A stretch of DNA of 64,000 nt. Origin: Hamiltosporidium tvaerminnensis. Lineage: Eukaryota; Microsporidia; Dubosqiidae. Position 1 is the stretch's first letter. Every line of letters begins with the position of its first letter. This document shows, piece after piece, positions 43,801-55,080 of this stretch. The stretch is from positions 983,501 to 1,047,500 of the forward strand of contig CM061250.1 of assembly GCA_022605425.2 (NCBI GenBank). Direction: 5' to 3'. A model generated the notes under the pieces. The model was not told where the DNA came from. It saw only the letters and a program-made list of their open reading frames with translations, and ran no database searches. The position numbers and the translations under genes are program-made.

Positions 43801-44202
43801 AAAATTTCTATCTGTTTTATATGCCGTTTCAAAAACATGTGTCTGTACTGGATTAAAATAATCATAATCAAAATATTTGTGATCTGTCCCCATTTCTGAT
43901 ACACAAATCAATTCTTCAGTATTAATTTCTATGCTTTTCTTCGTCGGTAAAATATATTCTAAATATTTTGAAGTCTGTTTTTCCTCTCCTGGCCATATAA
44001 ATTCACTTTCTTCTTTCTTTGTATTCAAAAATAAATCTCTATTTTTACAAATATAAATTATAGAATCCATATTTTCATAACCTATTAGATTTGATACTTC
44101 CTCTTCATAATTATTTTGTAAAAGAGATTGTCTGATTAGATTTTTAGTTTCCATTTTTGTAATTTTAAATTTTTTAGAAAATTTTTCGATCAAATCTTCC
44201 AT
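40883..44202 (-). pseudogene. SLH1: SLH1/ASCC3-type helicase, right copy, frameshifted
   Basis: This second SLH1 copy has one break. The first open part, 41,968-44,202 (744 aa), holds the whole helicase cassette: APTGAGKT, DEIH, SATLP and QIFGRAGRPQYD are all present. It ends with a foreign tail because an A-run of 8 in the left copy (6,281-6,288) is 7 here (T-run 41,983-41,989). The remainder stays open in the other frame at 40,883-41,896. Apart from this the two copies differ only by scattered substitutions. The protein could still be a functional C-terminally truncated helicase, the gene could be newly dead, or the missing base could be a homopolymer sequencing error. GGG at 44,207-44,209 is the start motif. 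Confidence 0.85.
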
Positions 44203-44209
44203 TGAAGGG

Positions 44210-45599
44210 TTTAAAGTGTTTTATTTAAAGAATTCGTTGTGAAACTCAACTAACTCATTCAGAGATTTAATATTTAAACTTTACAAAATGACTAACTAAT
44301 TTGTTAAAAAACATATAAATTTCTTTACAATTTATAACCTAAATTTTATAAAACTTAAAGATATAATAAATGAAATAAAATTGTTTTCATCATAAATTTT
44401 CCTTTATAAGATCTTATGATTGCAGTTATTATAATTAAATCTAAAAGTTAACTCGATTTTAGTAAAATATATTTAAAACGTTTGATGAATATTTCAATCA
44501 CAAATTTTGAGGCTCTGTTTAAATTGAGTAGATTAAAGGATATAATGATGAAAATTAATTTGAAAATAATTATTTCTTAAAATAAAAATATATTTTTACA
44601 GGATTTGATTAACTAAAATGATTCTATCAAAGATGAAAATTAAAGAAAAATAATATTTAAATGAAATTATATAATTTTAAAATCGATACAAATTAAATTC
44701 TATTTTATATTTCGATAAATATAGTATAAGGTTTGTAAATAATTGAGAAAATATTATAAATTTATATTTATTACAATAAGTTGAGTCATATCTCGTATTT
44801 TTTATAGAAGAAAGAAATATATTCTTTATAATTATACTGCGTGAGATTTAGGTGTTTTTTAATCGCTTTCAAGCACAAATCTTTTTAAATCACATTTTGT
44901 GCTAAGTTTTTTGTGAAGATCAAGATTTAAGGAGGCTATAAAGTTTTATTTTGTAGTTTCTAAAAACTCTATTACACAAAGAGATACTTCTTACGATTTT
45001 ATGTATATTTCTTTATAAAATAAGCAATATTTGCATTCTATTAATCTCTTTCACAAATGTTCATATTTATTGTATAAAAAATGATCCTTTTAAGCAAACA
45101 GGATAGAATATAGAGTCTTTGTATTTTTAATGTTTATATGAGAGGTACTCTAATTTCGAAAAGTTTTAAGGAGTTAATATTTGTAAAATGTTAAGCCAAA
45201 TGATTTATAGTGTTAAATCTAATTTATTTTTAATTTCGATATCTCTTTACTTATAGTCGAATGAATAATGATATTCTCATACGAAATGGATCATACAAGC
45301 GTATTAAATTCTTCTTTTACACAACATTGACAGTTTACTTTATTTTTAATGACCTATTATCATAATAAAAACTTTAATCAAAAAAATATTTGAAAAGAAT
45401 CGAAATAAATTCGAGAATTTTCAAATCTTAATTTCAATTTTATAATTATAAGCTCATTTAACAAATCTTTTGTTACTGATATACTGATTTAGAAATAAAA
45501 TTTAACCAAAAAATAGAATTCTTAGAAAAGGAAGAAAATTTTCATATTTTTAATAATTTTTAAATTATATTAATTTATATTAGTATTAGTTTTTTTAAG
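44210..45599. other. AT-rich intergenic DNA, right arm
   Basis: Mirror of 2,668-4,060. No gene is seen. Confidence 0.5.
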
Positions 45600-46735
45600 G
45601 CTTAGAAGAGGCCTACATAGTGTTGAGTTGCGAAGCGAACATATGCTTCTGCAACTCTTGGATTATTTGAAAAAAGTAAAGAAATATCAACTAGACGGGC
45701 AGCAATCCTCAAGGTGGAGACTAATAATAAAACCCATCTTGCACTAATAAAAGGCTTCTTAAAAGTAAATTACAGATGGTAGAAAAAGTCACTATGAAAA
45801 GTTTAGAAGAAACTCAACTTGCAAAACTATACACGAAATAGAAAAAAGAACACACCATTCAAAATTATATAATGCAAGGAAAAATGAGTTTGTGTGTGTT
45901 AGTGACTCTTCAAGATGGCTAAAGAAAGGGAACATTAGGCCACGAAACGAAGCTGTGTTCTGCTATATCCAGGATAGAAATGTATTCTGGGGAGCATATG
46001 CTGTGTTTCCACACTGCAATAAATCTGGTAAGACTTTAGATCATCTAGCAACCCGATGTGAAAAAATGCTAGGCCATGACTACACCAGACGGCATAATGA
46101 AGTGGTTAGATGCCTACACTTAATTCTCTTAAATAGATATAAGTTTAATTACTCAAAACAAATTAGGAGTCACTCAGTTCAAGAAATTCTTGATAATAAG
46201 TATGCAGTGATAAGAGTGGACATCAGAATAAAAACCGATTTTAAAATTCGGAATAACAGACCCGACATATTTATTTTAGATAAGAAGAAGAACAAAATAA
46301 CAGACATTGAAATAGGAATCACTTCCCAAGATTCACTTCAAATAGTTGAAACTGAAAAACTTAGGAAGTACAACCTGCTAGCCAATGATTTGGGTCTTAT
46401 TTATAAGTTTGGTGTTGAGATAATCCCTTATGAGATGGCCTGGGACGGTATTGTGACAAAATACCATAAATCTCATCTTAAAAGCCTAGAAATACCCATG
46501 AACGTAGAGGCATATATCCAGTCTTTAGTACTTAGGAATACAGCCGAAACAGTTTCCTTTAATAGACGAAGAAGACATGAGTCTGGATCAAATTCCGAAG
46601 AGAGCTGGGAGAGAGCGTCAATGGGTGTTAGTATGAGAGCAGAGATGCATGAGGAACCAATACCCCCTTTAAAAGAAGCGAAGAGAGAGGAAGATGGTGC
46701 CAAAAATTAAAAAATAAAAAATAGTACACCCTTTA
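45600..46735 (+). mobile_element. R4-like retrotransposon 3' fragment, right arm
   Basis: The fragment starts at AGAAGAGGCCTACATAGTGT, the same breakpoint as the left-arm copy and the same sequence as the C-terminal RT tail at about 28,545. The 5' truncation is typical of LINE insertion. The fragment ends near the acidic-tail repeat at 46,765. Confidence 0.82.
45892..46710 (+). CDS. Open endonuclease-end ORF of R4-like element (272 aa)
   Basis: This is the C-terminal polyprotein part of a non-LTR retrotransposon, still open over 272 codons. The finger is C-x8-H-x4-C (CNKSGKTLDHLATRC) without the usual first CxxC pair. GHDYTRRHNEVVRCLH and then RPDIFILDKKKNKITDIEIG (PD...D core of a restriction-like endonuclease) follow, and then YHKSHLKSLEI. 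The tail is acidic and basic, with no domain. The segment at 45,600-45,890 belongs to the same protein but contains stops. No RT is attached, so it cannot move by itself, and expression from this fragment is doubtful. The left-arm counterpart is broken. Confidence 0.7.
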   Translation: MCVSDSSRWLKKGNIRPRNEAVFCYIQDRNVFWGAYAVFPHCNKSGKTLDHLATRCEKMLGHDYTRRHNEVVRCLHLILLNRYKFNYSKQIRSHSVQEILDNKYAVIRVDIRIKTDFKIRNNRPDIFILDKKKNKITDIEIGITSQDSLQIVETEKLRKYNLLANDLGLIYKFGVEIIPYEMAWDGIVTKYHKSHLKSLEIPMNVEAYIQSLVLRNTAETVSFNRRRRHESGSNSEESWERASMGVSMRAEMHEEPIPPLKEAKREEDGAKN

Positions 46736-46764
46736 TTTCACAAGGAGGAACCACTTTAGAGAAA

Positions 46765-46875
46765 CCAAAGTAAATATAAATGAAAGTCGGATTTGGAAGA
46801 AGAGACAGAAGTGGTTAAAGAGGTAGAAGAAAATGCATAGAAATCGTAACCCTATTTTATCTCAGAATTTTAAAT
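46765..46875 (+). repeat. Acidic-tail dispersed repeat, unit 2 (right)
   Basis: Mirror of 1,395-1,505. It contains GGAAGAAGAGACAGAAGTGG just beyond the retrotransposon fragment. Confidence 0.5.
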
Positions 46876-46949
46876 AATGAACTTTTTTTGCAAAAAAATT
46901 AAGTTGAAGTCTGTTTTAATCAAAATCAATTCTATCAATTCATAGAACT

Positions 46950-47065
46950 AAATTCTCAATTTCCAGGTTAAAACTTCTTTATAGCTCTTATAAATTTCCT
47001 TCTACCTCTTTAATTACTACGATTTCTTCTTCCAAATCCTTATTCTTCATTAATAGAAATTCTAA
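46950..47065 (-). repeat. Acidic-tail dispersed repeat, unit 1 (right)
   Basis: Mirror of 1,183-1,290. Here the acidic frame is interrupted by TAA (GAAGAATAAGGATTT on the minus strand), while the left copy is open. Confidence 0.5.
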
Positions 47066-47169
47066 AAAAAATTTAATCGAAACAAATACTTAAAAAATGA
47101 AATTCTAAAACAAATTTTATACTTTAGATTTAATATTATAATTTTATTTCAGAAGAATTTAAATCACAT

Positions 47170-47685
47170 TTAATCGAATAAAAAATTGATTCTTTTTGGT
47201 AGTCCTTTAGAACAAGCAATAATTTTTAAAAGACTTGATTCTGTTTTTAAAGATTGTTCGATTCTTTGTTTTACTTTTTCACTTTTATCTTCACTTCTAT
47301 TCTCTTTTAGAAATGATTTCTTAAATGTATGTACAGGTGGAAAATCTGGCATGAAATCGTAAATATGAATAAATTTTTCTGCTGAACAGGAAATAGAACT
47401 TTTAAATTGGATTGGCTTTGGTTCTTCTTCTACTTCATATTTAACTGTTGGGCGGTTGTAAACATTAGAATAATCGATTTTTGTTAATTTAATAAGATTC
47501 ATTACATCTAAAAGTGTAGATCTACTTCTCATTGAATGCAGAGTTAATGAAGAAAGAATATTACAATTTGTTTTGATTTGTGCAATGGTTGTTTGTGTAA
47601 ACATATAAAGTGCTTTTGCATTTAATTTTTGATATCCTGCTCTTTTTAGTTCCTCTAAAATACATTTTTCTAATATTTTTTCCAT
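47170..47685 (-). CDS. TAF8-like TFIID subunit, right copy (longer frame)
   Basis: This 171-aa copy of the TAF8-like protein is identical to the left copy over the first 152 residues by eye except F/L near residue 21. Where the left copy has TAA, a single base change (47,228) gives TTA, and the frame continues for 19 residues (LKIIACSKGLPKRINFLFD) before a stop shared in position by both arms. The last 19 codons are otherwise present in the left arm too. The histone-fold N-terminus and the PDFPPVHTFKKS segment are intact. GGG at 47,686-47,688 abuts the start codon. Which length is ancestral cannot be told from two copies. Confidence 0.6.
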   Translation of the reverse strand: MEKILEKCILEELKRAGYQKLNAKALYMFTQTTIAQIKTNCNILSSLTLHSMRSRSTLLDVMNLIKLTKIDYSNVYNRPTVKYEVEEEPKPIQFKSSISCSAEKFIHIYDFMPDFPPVHTFKKSFLKENRSEDKSEKVKQRIEQSLKTESSLLKIIACSKGLPKRINFLFD

Positions 47686-48210
47686 GGGATGAAAAGTATT
47701 TCGGAATAAAGCCTTTAATATTATATTTTTACTTCCAAAAAATTAGAATATGTTTTTTTATTTTAAAAAGTTCAGAATGATTGGATGAATTTAAAAATTT
47801 TATTATATAATTAAAGAAGAGATTTTACAAAAATAATCTATCGTTTTATTTTTATTCATCTTCTTTAAGAGAAATACGAAAAAAACATCACTTTTTTTCA
47901 TGAAAAAGATGATAGAAAAATGAAAAATTTTTTTAATTGTTTGAATAAAATCATAAACTGTTGACTTTATATTCCATTTTTCAAACTTTATAATTTATAA
48001 ATCCATTAAATCAAGTGTTTACATAAATGTACGTCTTTTTTTTATATTCCGAAATATATCTTTTAAATTATAACAAATGCAATATTCTAATAAATTTATT
48101 CAATTCTAGATGTTAATTTAGATGTATATTGGTTCAAACTTACCTCTTTCCTCGTTTTATTTAACCCATCCTTTATCTTTTACTCTTTTTCTATATTTTG
48201 TTTATCTGCC

Positions 48211-50560
48211 TTGGTTTGAGTCTTCTAATCACAGTTCAAGGTTGAATAATTATGAGTTTTTCGTCCTGCACCTCGGTTTCTCTTCAATATGTATTTCTAT
48301 GAATGACAAATAGAGTTTTCATAGATTTTGTTTGCATCATCGTGACTCTCTACTTAAATCTAATAAGATTTTATATTGATGTAATTCTCTTTATGATTCA
48401 ATGATATTGTTTTGATTGTCTCTGTGCGTAGTCTATAATGTACATGACTTCATCAATATCGATATTATGATACTTTAAGTTAAACTGGTGTATTTTGATA
48501 AAAACCATCCAAGGTATCTAAAAAATGATTATTTTAACACCAAATCTAGCGAAAAGGCGTTTGCACAGTAGAACGAGTTGAAATTCCAGGTTTTGCATTT
48601 TTAATGAATTTAAAAAAATCTAGCAAAATAATTATAACTACAATTAGGTTTTTTTCTTTAAATTCTCTGAAAGTATGTAAAACAGTTTTATTTTTTTTCA
48701 AGCTTGGTATCAAATTTTATTTAATACACACTCTTATTTTCACATACTGATTTCCAAGAAATTCTTAAACATATCGACTCTTTATTCGGTTTTTAAACTC
48801 AAATTAGAAATAAATTGGAGCATAACTTATATACTTAGTAGATATATATTAAGAAAAAAAAGGTAAAATTTATTTTATAAACGAGAAAAAAACATTAATT
48901 TGTAAAAAGTAAAAAGTTTATCCCATATTCTTGTAATTTCAGGTGGATCAAACTAGAAATGTATACAATTCAAACCAGCCAGATAAAATATATAACCCAG
49001 AAGATATATCCTCATGCATTTTATAATTTTTAAATCCATATTCAATCAAATTTTTTCTCTAAAAGTAATATATTTGAATATTTCCACCAAGAGATAAAAA
49101 GTTGGTTCGGATTTAAAACAGTCAAAGAGATAGAAGATTATATAAGGAATGAGAAAATTAGCTTAAAATTTCCTTTAAAGATAATTTGGGTTTATTATAT
49201 TCAAGATATTAAATGAATGATATATTTAGAGTATAAATGATATCAATTTATAATATAAGTTCTATTTTTGTCAATATTAACTGATATTGAAAAATTTATT
49301 CTTTATTTGAATTCCAATATAAACATTATTTAAGATTTATATCTCCAAAGAAGAAATGGTAAGCTTTTCGACAAATTTCGCTTTTATTTTCAAAAATGAA
49401 GTTTAACTTACTTTGGTTGATATAAGATATGTACTTAGAAATAAAAGAAGAATTATAGATTAAAAATTTTACGGGTTTGTGTATAATTAAATTAATAATA
49501 AACATCACATATAAAATGTTATATAAAACTAAGCTGATATCTATTTGTAAATTGAATTGAATTCTACAAAATAAGAATAGAAAAAACATGGAATGATTGT
49601 GTTCTAATATATTTGGTATTTTATTTGCTTTGTAATGTGCATCTAATCAGAATCAAGCTTTAAGGCTTTTCATTAAATACCACTATTTTTAGAAATCATT
49701 CAAATCTCAATTTGCTCAATATTTATGTTGGTGTAATCGTTAAGAATCAGCATGAATATAATGCTAGGAACTTAATCGGCAATTTGCGAAATATTTTATT
49801 CCATAAAAATCAAGAGAATATTATATTAGTAAATAAATATGAAAAATACTTATTCGGCAAAAACATGTACATTTACACACGAATTGTCTTATCGAAGTGT
49901 TTTTATCGATTAAAGGTGTTTCTTTTTTGATTATATTCGAAATATATAGCTTTTTCTTTACGACACTTGAATTGTTTAAATTTACATTTAAGTTTATAAC
50001 AAATCGATTATAACCATGATTATATCTTTGGATGATATTCTTGTACATTATTTTAGTTAAATCTCGTAATAATGAATATTTTTTGAAGGAATAAACCCCT
50101 AATTACACATTTTAAATTGGTTCTTCAGATAAATTTGATATGGAGTTCCATTTTCGCCTAATATATAAAGATTGGTAGATTTTAGTTTAAGATAAATGTT
50201 ACAAATTTTTGGATTTGTGCGACGTGTGTAACTTTAACTCTTTTTTGATGGTCTTTCTTAACGATATTTAGTTTGAAGATTCAAAGAATTTTTTCAGCTC
50301 GTTTGTTTGGATTGGTTGCTGTAATCCCCCTGATTTTTAATATGCTTGATTTGTTTAATCCTAATTCTCAAAAAAACGATAATAACTTTCATTTGCATTT
50401 TTAACTTGACCAAAATTTTGAATATTAAATGGTTCCAAGACATATATTTCTCTTTCGTTGTTTTAGAAACCAGAACTCAGTTTGGGTAAACATATTTGAA
50501 TATTAGTCATAACTAACAAAGGAAGATAAAACCTTATTATTGTTTAAGATGGTTCGTTTT
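48211..50560. other. AT-rich single-copy DNA
   Basis: The first few hundred bases may still be right arm, whose partner lies outside the window. Short open frames at 49,326-49,589 (minus) and 49,712-49,930 (plus) have no motif, no CCC start signal and no recognisable product. Confidence 0.4.
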
Positions 50561-50599
50561 ATAGTGTACCTTCTTCTACAGAATTCAATTTTTTGATCT

Positions 50600-51330
50600 T
50601 TGAATATTACCTCAGAGTCAAATTAAAAGATTATATTAACAGAACGTCTCTAGTTAGAAATTTTTTTAGATCAATTTTGTATTTTGTTCCAAATATTTGA
50701 AAATACGGACCGCAATTTAATGCCGATGTGATAAGCTCTGTTCTGCATACTGAATGAAACGTAAGCTTCTGACTTTTTTCTGCTGTTATTTTCTTTTATC
50801 CAAGTATTAAGCATATTCTCTAGGTCTTGATTTTCACGTTCTACATATCTCTAATTTTTAAAACATGATTTTTTTTCATACAACAAGTTTAAAATGAGCC
50901 AAAATTTACATAGTTTTGTAATAGAATTGTTAGCAATTTCTCTGCATTTATTACTTTGCAAAATAAAGTGACCTAAAACTGGCAAAAATATCCAAAAGTA
51001 TATAAGCTACTTTCTTTCATCTCTTTTGCTCAAGAGTTTGAAGTTGAATAAATTACGTAAAATGATCTTGGGAATAAGTATGGATTTGTATTGATTATCA
51101 GATTGTGACTGCATGTCGAATAGATCGACTTGACTATTGTATTGATGTTTTTCTGTAATATCAGTCTTCCAATATTTTTTTATGACAGTGTTTTTTTATT
51201 TCGACAGAAGCTATATTTAGATGTTACTATTGGTTTCTTTGTGATGTTTTTATACTTTGGATTTATTTTCATTCCGAACAAGTTCGACTATTATGCAGAA
51301 TTTTGACATGTAAATCCTGCAAATTTTAAA
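50600..51330 (-). pseudogene. KRBA2/SCAND3-like integrase (rve) remnant
   Basis: This is a minus-strand integrase fossil with blocks in the correct order but frameshifts between them. KYKNITKKPIV at about 51,245-51,270 precedes the zinc finger area (only one Cys remains), then KNINT near 51,150. QVDLFDMQSQSDNQYKSIL at about 51,073-51,130 closely matches the QVDLIDMQS...YK block holding the first catalytic Asp. FIQLQTLEQKR and KKVAYILLDIF follow at about 50,980-51,050, then ENMLNTWIKENNSRK at about 50,780-50,825 and FGTKYKIDLKK at about 50,670-50,705. This is the integrase type found in KRBA2, SCAND3 and related transposons. No end repeats were found. Confidence 0.78.
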
Positions 51331-52887
51331 TAGTTCTTTCCAGGTCATACAGTGCTCAATCTTCTTTTGATCTTCCCTCAAAAATCATTTGATTTTTTCT
51401 CTCTTCAATAGTTAATATGTCAAAGTTATGTACACATCTGCAATCCTTTCTTTTCTACTACAATGCTTTTATAATTTTTAACATTTTCTATTAAATTAAA
51501 GTATTCTGGTTTTGTGAAGATTTGGGCATTTTATCCTTTGGATAAGCACTATAAATTTGGCTGTCTCTCTAAACGATGTTTCATACTACCTACATCTGTA
51601 AATAGTGTTTTACGTACATTATTTTAGAGAAGTATCTAACATTTAATAAAGAAAGAACTGAAAACAATGGTTTATTCGTTAAGATACAAGATTGTGTAAG
51701 AGACAAGCGGAAAACGATTGATCGGTAGCAACCAAATCCGTCGCACATTTTTAAATTCCTGTCAATTTATTAAAGTGACAGAGAAACTGGTACGGTGTTA
51801 ATATTAACTTGGCAGGGTAAGAAATTGTCTTAAATGTTGTAAAATTTCACAAGTTGTCACTGAATGTTTATCAGAATTATTCGTAATGTACGAAAATTAA
51901 GAAAAATCAAATTGATCATAACATTACAATTAAATTTTTGTGTTTATGCACTGCATATTCAAACATTTAAAGTTTAATATTAGAAACAATTTAGATCAAT
52001 TACCTTGAAAAATATTATAACGTTTTGACAAAATGTAGTTGATCGCGAAAGATATTCCACTGAATTATAACCAACCAAAAACATGACTTTAGATTAAAAA
52101 AAACTAAACATATACCTCCTGGTTGTGAATTAATCTTAAAATTACTTAAACTGATAGGAGTAAAACCACAAATTTATATTTGCAGATCATAAGGTCATAT
52201 TTATAATTATGACTCAGAAACGATTACATATTCTATAATTTTTAATCATACCTAATATAATAGTCTATTGTTTCTACCTCATTTGGAGTAAAATTTACCA
52301 TATATTATTCTATTAGATAAAATAGAAAAAAAATGTGTTACATGCAGATAGATAAGGGTAAATTTTCGATACACATTAAAGTAAATTAAATCATTTTTGT
52401 TAGAATATTTAGAGAAATATCTTGGACAAATATTAAACTTCAAATTAATCATTTAATACAGGTGTGAAAATATCAAAGACAAAATAATACAATTCGTATA
52501 ATTTGTTTAGCAGACAATTTAAAATGCAAATACAAAAAAGGTGTAAAAAATAATATTTAAGATAATTTTTTTTCCATAATTCTTTACTGTATAAAAATTT
52601 ATGTAATTAAGTTATTCTTTTTCCTTCAAATCATGATATCATATATTAGGTTTAAGATTTTTAATTTCAAGTTAAATATATCTTCAATAAAACTTGCTTC
52701 TACGAATATACATTGCACCTGTGATTATTATAATTCTTTACAAATTCATTTTCACAAGACGCTTGATAAATATTATCAAATAATCTTTTTGAATTAATTA
52801 CAAATAATAAGCTGAAAAAGAACCCAAAAAAGTAATTTAATTTGCAAATTAGACATTTTCTTAAATTAGTCTTTAAAGAAAAAAATG
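51331..52887. other. AT-rich DNA, possibly upstream part of the integrase element
   Basis: It lies 5' of the integrase remnant on the minus strand, so it may hold the rest of that element, but no further motif is recognised. Confidence 0.35.
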
Positions 52888-55080
52888 TTAAAATATTATT
52901 GAGTTTATTGTGTAAAATGATTTTATATTTTCGATATTTCTAATTAATTGTATGAGTTTGCTCGTTATAACACCTTTTATAAAAATTATTTCGACAATTT
53001 TGCGATTTTTAAAATTCTTGATAATAATATCTTGAAAAACAAACATTTCTTTTAAATATAGAGTTATTCCAAGGGTTTTTAGATTTCTAAATTGTTCAAT
53101 ATCTTTTATAACCTCAACATCAATTTTTGTTAAACTCAAATCTAAATTCTCAATTTTAGCTTTCCATGATAAATTAGACAATAAAATATTGGAAAACCTG
53201 TAAACATTACATTTAGCAATTGATAGCGATATAAGATTTGTTAAAGTATGAAGCAAAATAATATCTGATTTATATAAGGTAGCATCGCTTACTACAAAAT
53301 ATAATAAGGATTCGCTTAGTCTTAGATTATTGCAACCAAATAATAATTTGTGAAAAAAACGACAGTTATATACGACTAACGAATCGAGCGCAGGAAATAG
53401 ATAAAATGGAAAAATATCTAACCAAAAACTCAACGAACTATCTATTTCTATTCTCTTGATTTTTAAATGATTTTTATTCTTAATCAACGATAAAAGATAT
53501 ATTTTTAGAAATTCAGCATCATATATTATTATTTCTTCTAAATTTGGTAATTTATAATTTAAAATTTTAAAGATATGGTTTTTCTTTAATCCCGAGATAT
53601 TTAATCGTTTTAAATTCATTAAAGATCTACAACCCAGCATAAAATCATAAAATATACAATAAGATATATCAAGATCAATTAATTTTTCTAAACCTTCTAT
53701 AAATAAGAAGAAATTATAAGATATTTGATTTTTTGAAACATTTAAAAACTCTATCGTATTTCTTTCAAGAGATATTCCAGTAAAATTTAAAGAACTGTGA
53801 AAAAAATAGCCAATTAGATATATTTCTCGCAACATTAATTCGAAAACATTTTTGACATCTATATATTCAGAATCTATTGATTCTATTCGTAATTTTGTCA
53901 GATATATAAGTGATGAAGGTATTTTTCTAATAAATGTATTTAGTTTTTTACATGCAAAAAATTTTAATTCCAAGGAAACCAAATATTTGAATTTTAAAAT
54001 TATTTTTAGAATATTTACAGATATATTATCGTTCATTATTTTTAAATCTGTTATTTTATTAGGAAGAAAATGTTTCTCAAAATATATGAACATATTAGAT
54101 AATCCATATAAATCAGAAACATTATTTTGACAAATATATTCAGTCAGCATCATATTATTTTCTATAATTCTACTGGAAACTTTGTCCGAATATGATTCAA
54201 TCAAAGAGAATTTTTTAAAACCGCAAAAATTAATACTTCTAGATAAAAATCTTAAAAAATCTTTTGAGCTATCTTTTTGAAACAAAAAATGACTTAAAAT
54301 CGCATTTCTAGTTATAATAAGTTCATTCAAATTATATTTTAAACTCAGTCTAGATCTATTATGTAGTAAATTTTCATGCTTCGCACCGTCAATCAGAATG
54401 AAATTTTGATTTATTTCAACAAATAATCCATGAGTATTTAAAATTTCGATAAATGTTTTCAAAAAAATAAATTTAGTTGTTTCTAATAATTCAAAAGATT
54501 CGATATCAAAGCCATTTCTGTCATTTAAATGAAAATCTATTCGAGAAATCATAATTATCTTACAAATTTTTTGGAAATCCGAATCATATACTGGAATTAA
54601 ATATTCAAAAAGAGACAATACTTGGCGAATTGTATCAATATTAAATCTTTTTTTAGAATTATAAACTTCATGATTACATAAATCTAAAAATATTAAGAAA
54701 TTTTTTTGTGTTATTATATTTCCGATGTAAATAGGCATTTTTATTAAATTGTTGGATAAATAAGATTCTATGAAATGAAATTGAATTTTTAAATCACCAT
54801 TATACATTATATTTGTCTCTTTTAGATATTTATAATAATATTTATCTTCGTGATTAGTATTTGAACTATTTTCTGATTCAAATGCATTATTTGTAAAAAA
54901 ATATTTTATAAACCCTTGGTTTTCCTCAAATTTCCCATAATATCGATATTTTTTGTGCAATTTAAGAATTGTAGGATTATAAAACACATTTTTTGAATCA
55001 AACAAAAATATTAAGTTCGAATTAATTGACGAGTGTAAATGAAATAATAATAAAATATAAGACGAAACAAAAACGTTCAT
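52888..55080 (-). CDS. Secreted leucine-rich-repeat protein
   Basis: This 730-aa protein has an N-terminal signal peptide at about residues 1-21 (MNVFVSSYILLLFHLHSSIN) and no other clear membrane span. From about residue 340 to the end there are irregular leucine-rich repeats of the LxxLxxLxI/LxxxxI type, for example LMNLKRLNISGL, LPNLEEIIIYDA, LTNLISLSIAKCNV, IENLDLSLTKI and FRNLKTLGITLYL. The first 340 residues are an unrecognised, asparagine/tyrosine-rich domain. Secreted LRR proteins form lineage-expanded families in microsporidia and are thought to act at the host interface; that role is inferred here. No CCC motif precedes the start, unlike the housekeeping genes. Base use matches the neighbourhood. 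Confidence 0.82.
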   Translation of the reverse strand: MNVFVSSYILLLFHLHSSINSNLIFLFDSKNVFYNPTILKLHKKYRYYGKFEENQGFIKYFFTNNAFESENSSNTNHEDKYYYKYLKETNIMYNGDLKIQFHFIESYLSNNLIKMPIYIGNIITQKNFLIFLDLCNHEVYNSKKRFNIDTIRQVLSLFEYLIPVYDSDFQKICKIIMISRIDFHLNDRNGFDIESFELLETTKFIFLKTFIEILNTHGLFVEINQNFILIDGAKHENLLHNRSRLSLKYNLNELIITRNAILSHFLFQKDSSKDFLRFLSRSINFCGFKKFSLIESYSDKVSSRIIENNMMLTEYICQNNVSDLYGLSNMFIYFEKHFLPNKITDLKIMNDNISVNILKIILKFKYLVSLELKFFACKKLNTFIRKIPSSLIYLTKLRIESIDSEYIDVKNVFELMLREIYLIGYFFHSSLNFTGISLERNTIEFLNVSKNQISYNFFLFIEGLEKLIDLDISYCIFYDFMLGCRSLMNLKRLNISGLKKNHIFKILNYKLPNLEEIIIYDAEFLKIYLLSLIKNKNHLKIKRIEIDSSLSFWLDIFPFYLFPALDSLVVYNCRFFHKLLFGCNNLRLSESLLYFVVSDATLYKSDIILLHTLTNLISLSIAKCNVYRFSNILLSNLSWKAKIENLDLSLTKIDVEVIKDIEQFRNLKTLGITLYLKEMFVFQDIIIKNFKNRKIVEIIFIKGVITSKLIQLIRNIENIKSFYTINSIIF

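Larger units (their letters stand above)
30532..48210 (-). repeat. Right arm of giant inverted duplication
   Basis: This is the reverse-complement partner of 1-17,095. The last bases that can be matched are at about 48,200-48,210, which pair with the first bases of the window, so the arm may continue rightward. Compared with the left arm it has an extra 612-bp SINE-like insertion, a -1 frameshift in SLH1, a longer TAF8-like reading frame and a less decayed retrotransposon ORF. Most intergenic sequence differs only by scattered substitutions and short indels. Confidence 0.95.

Noticed and set aside
49326-49930. Two short opposite-strand frames (87 and 72 codons)
   Set aside because: Neither has motifs, start signals or conserved copies.
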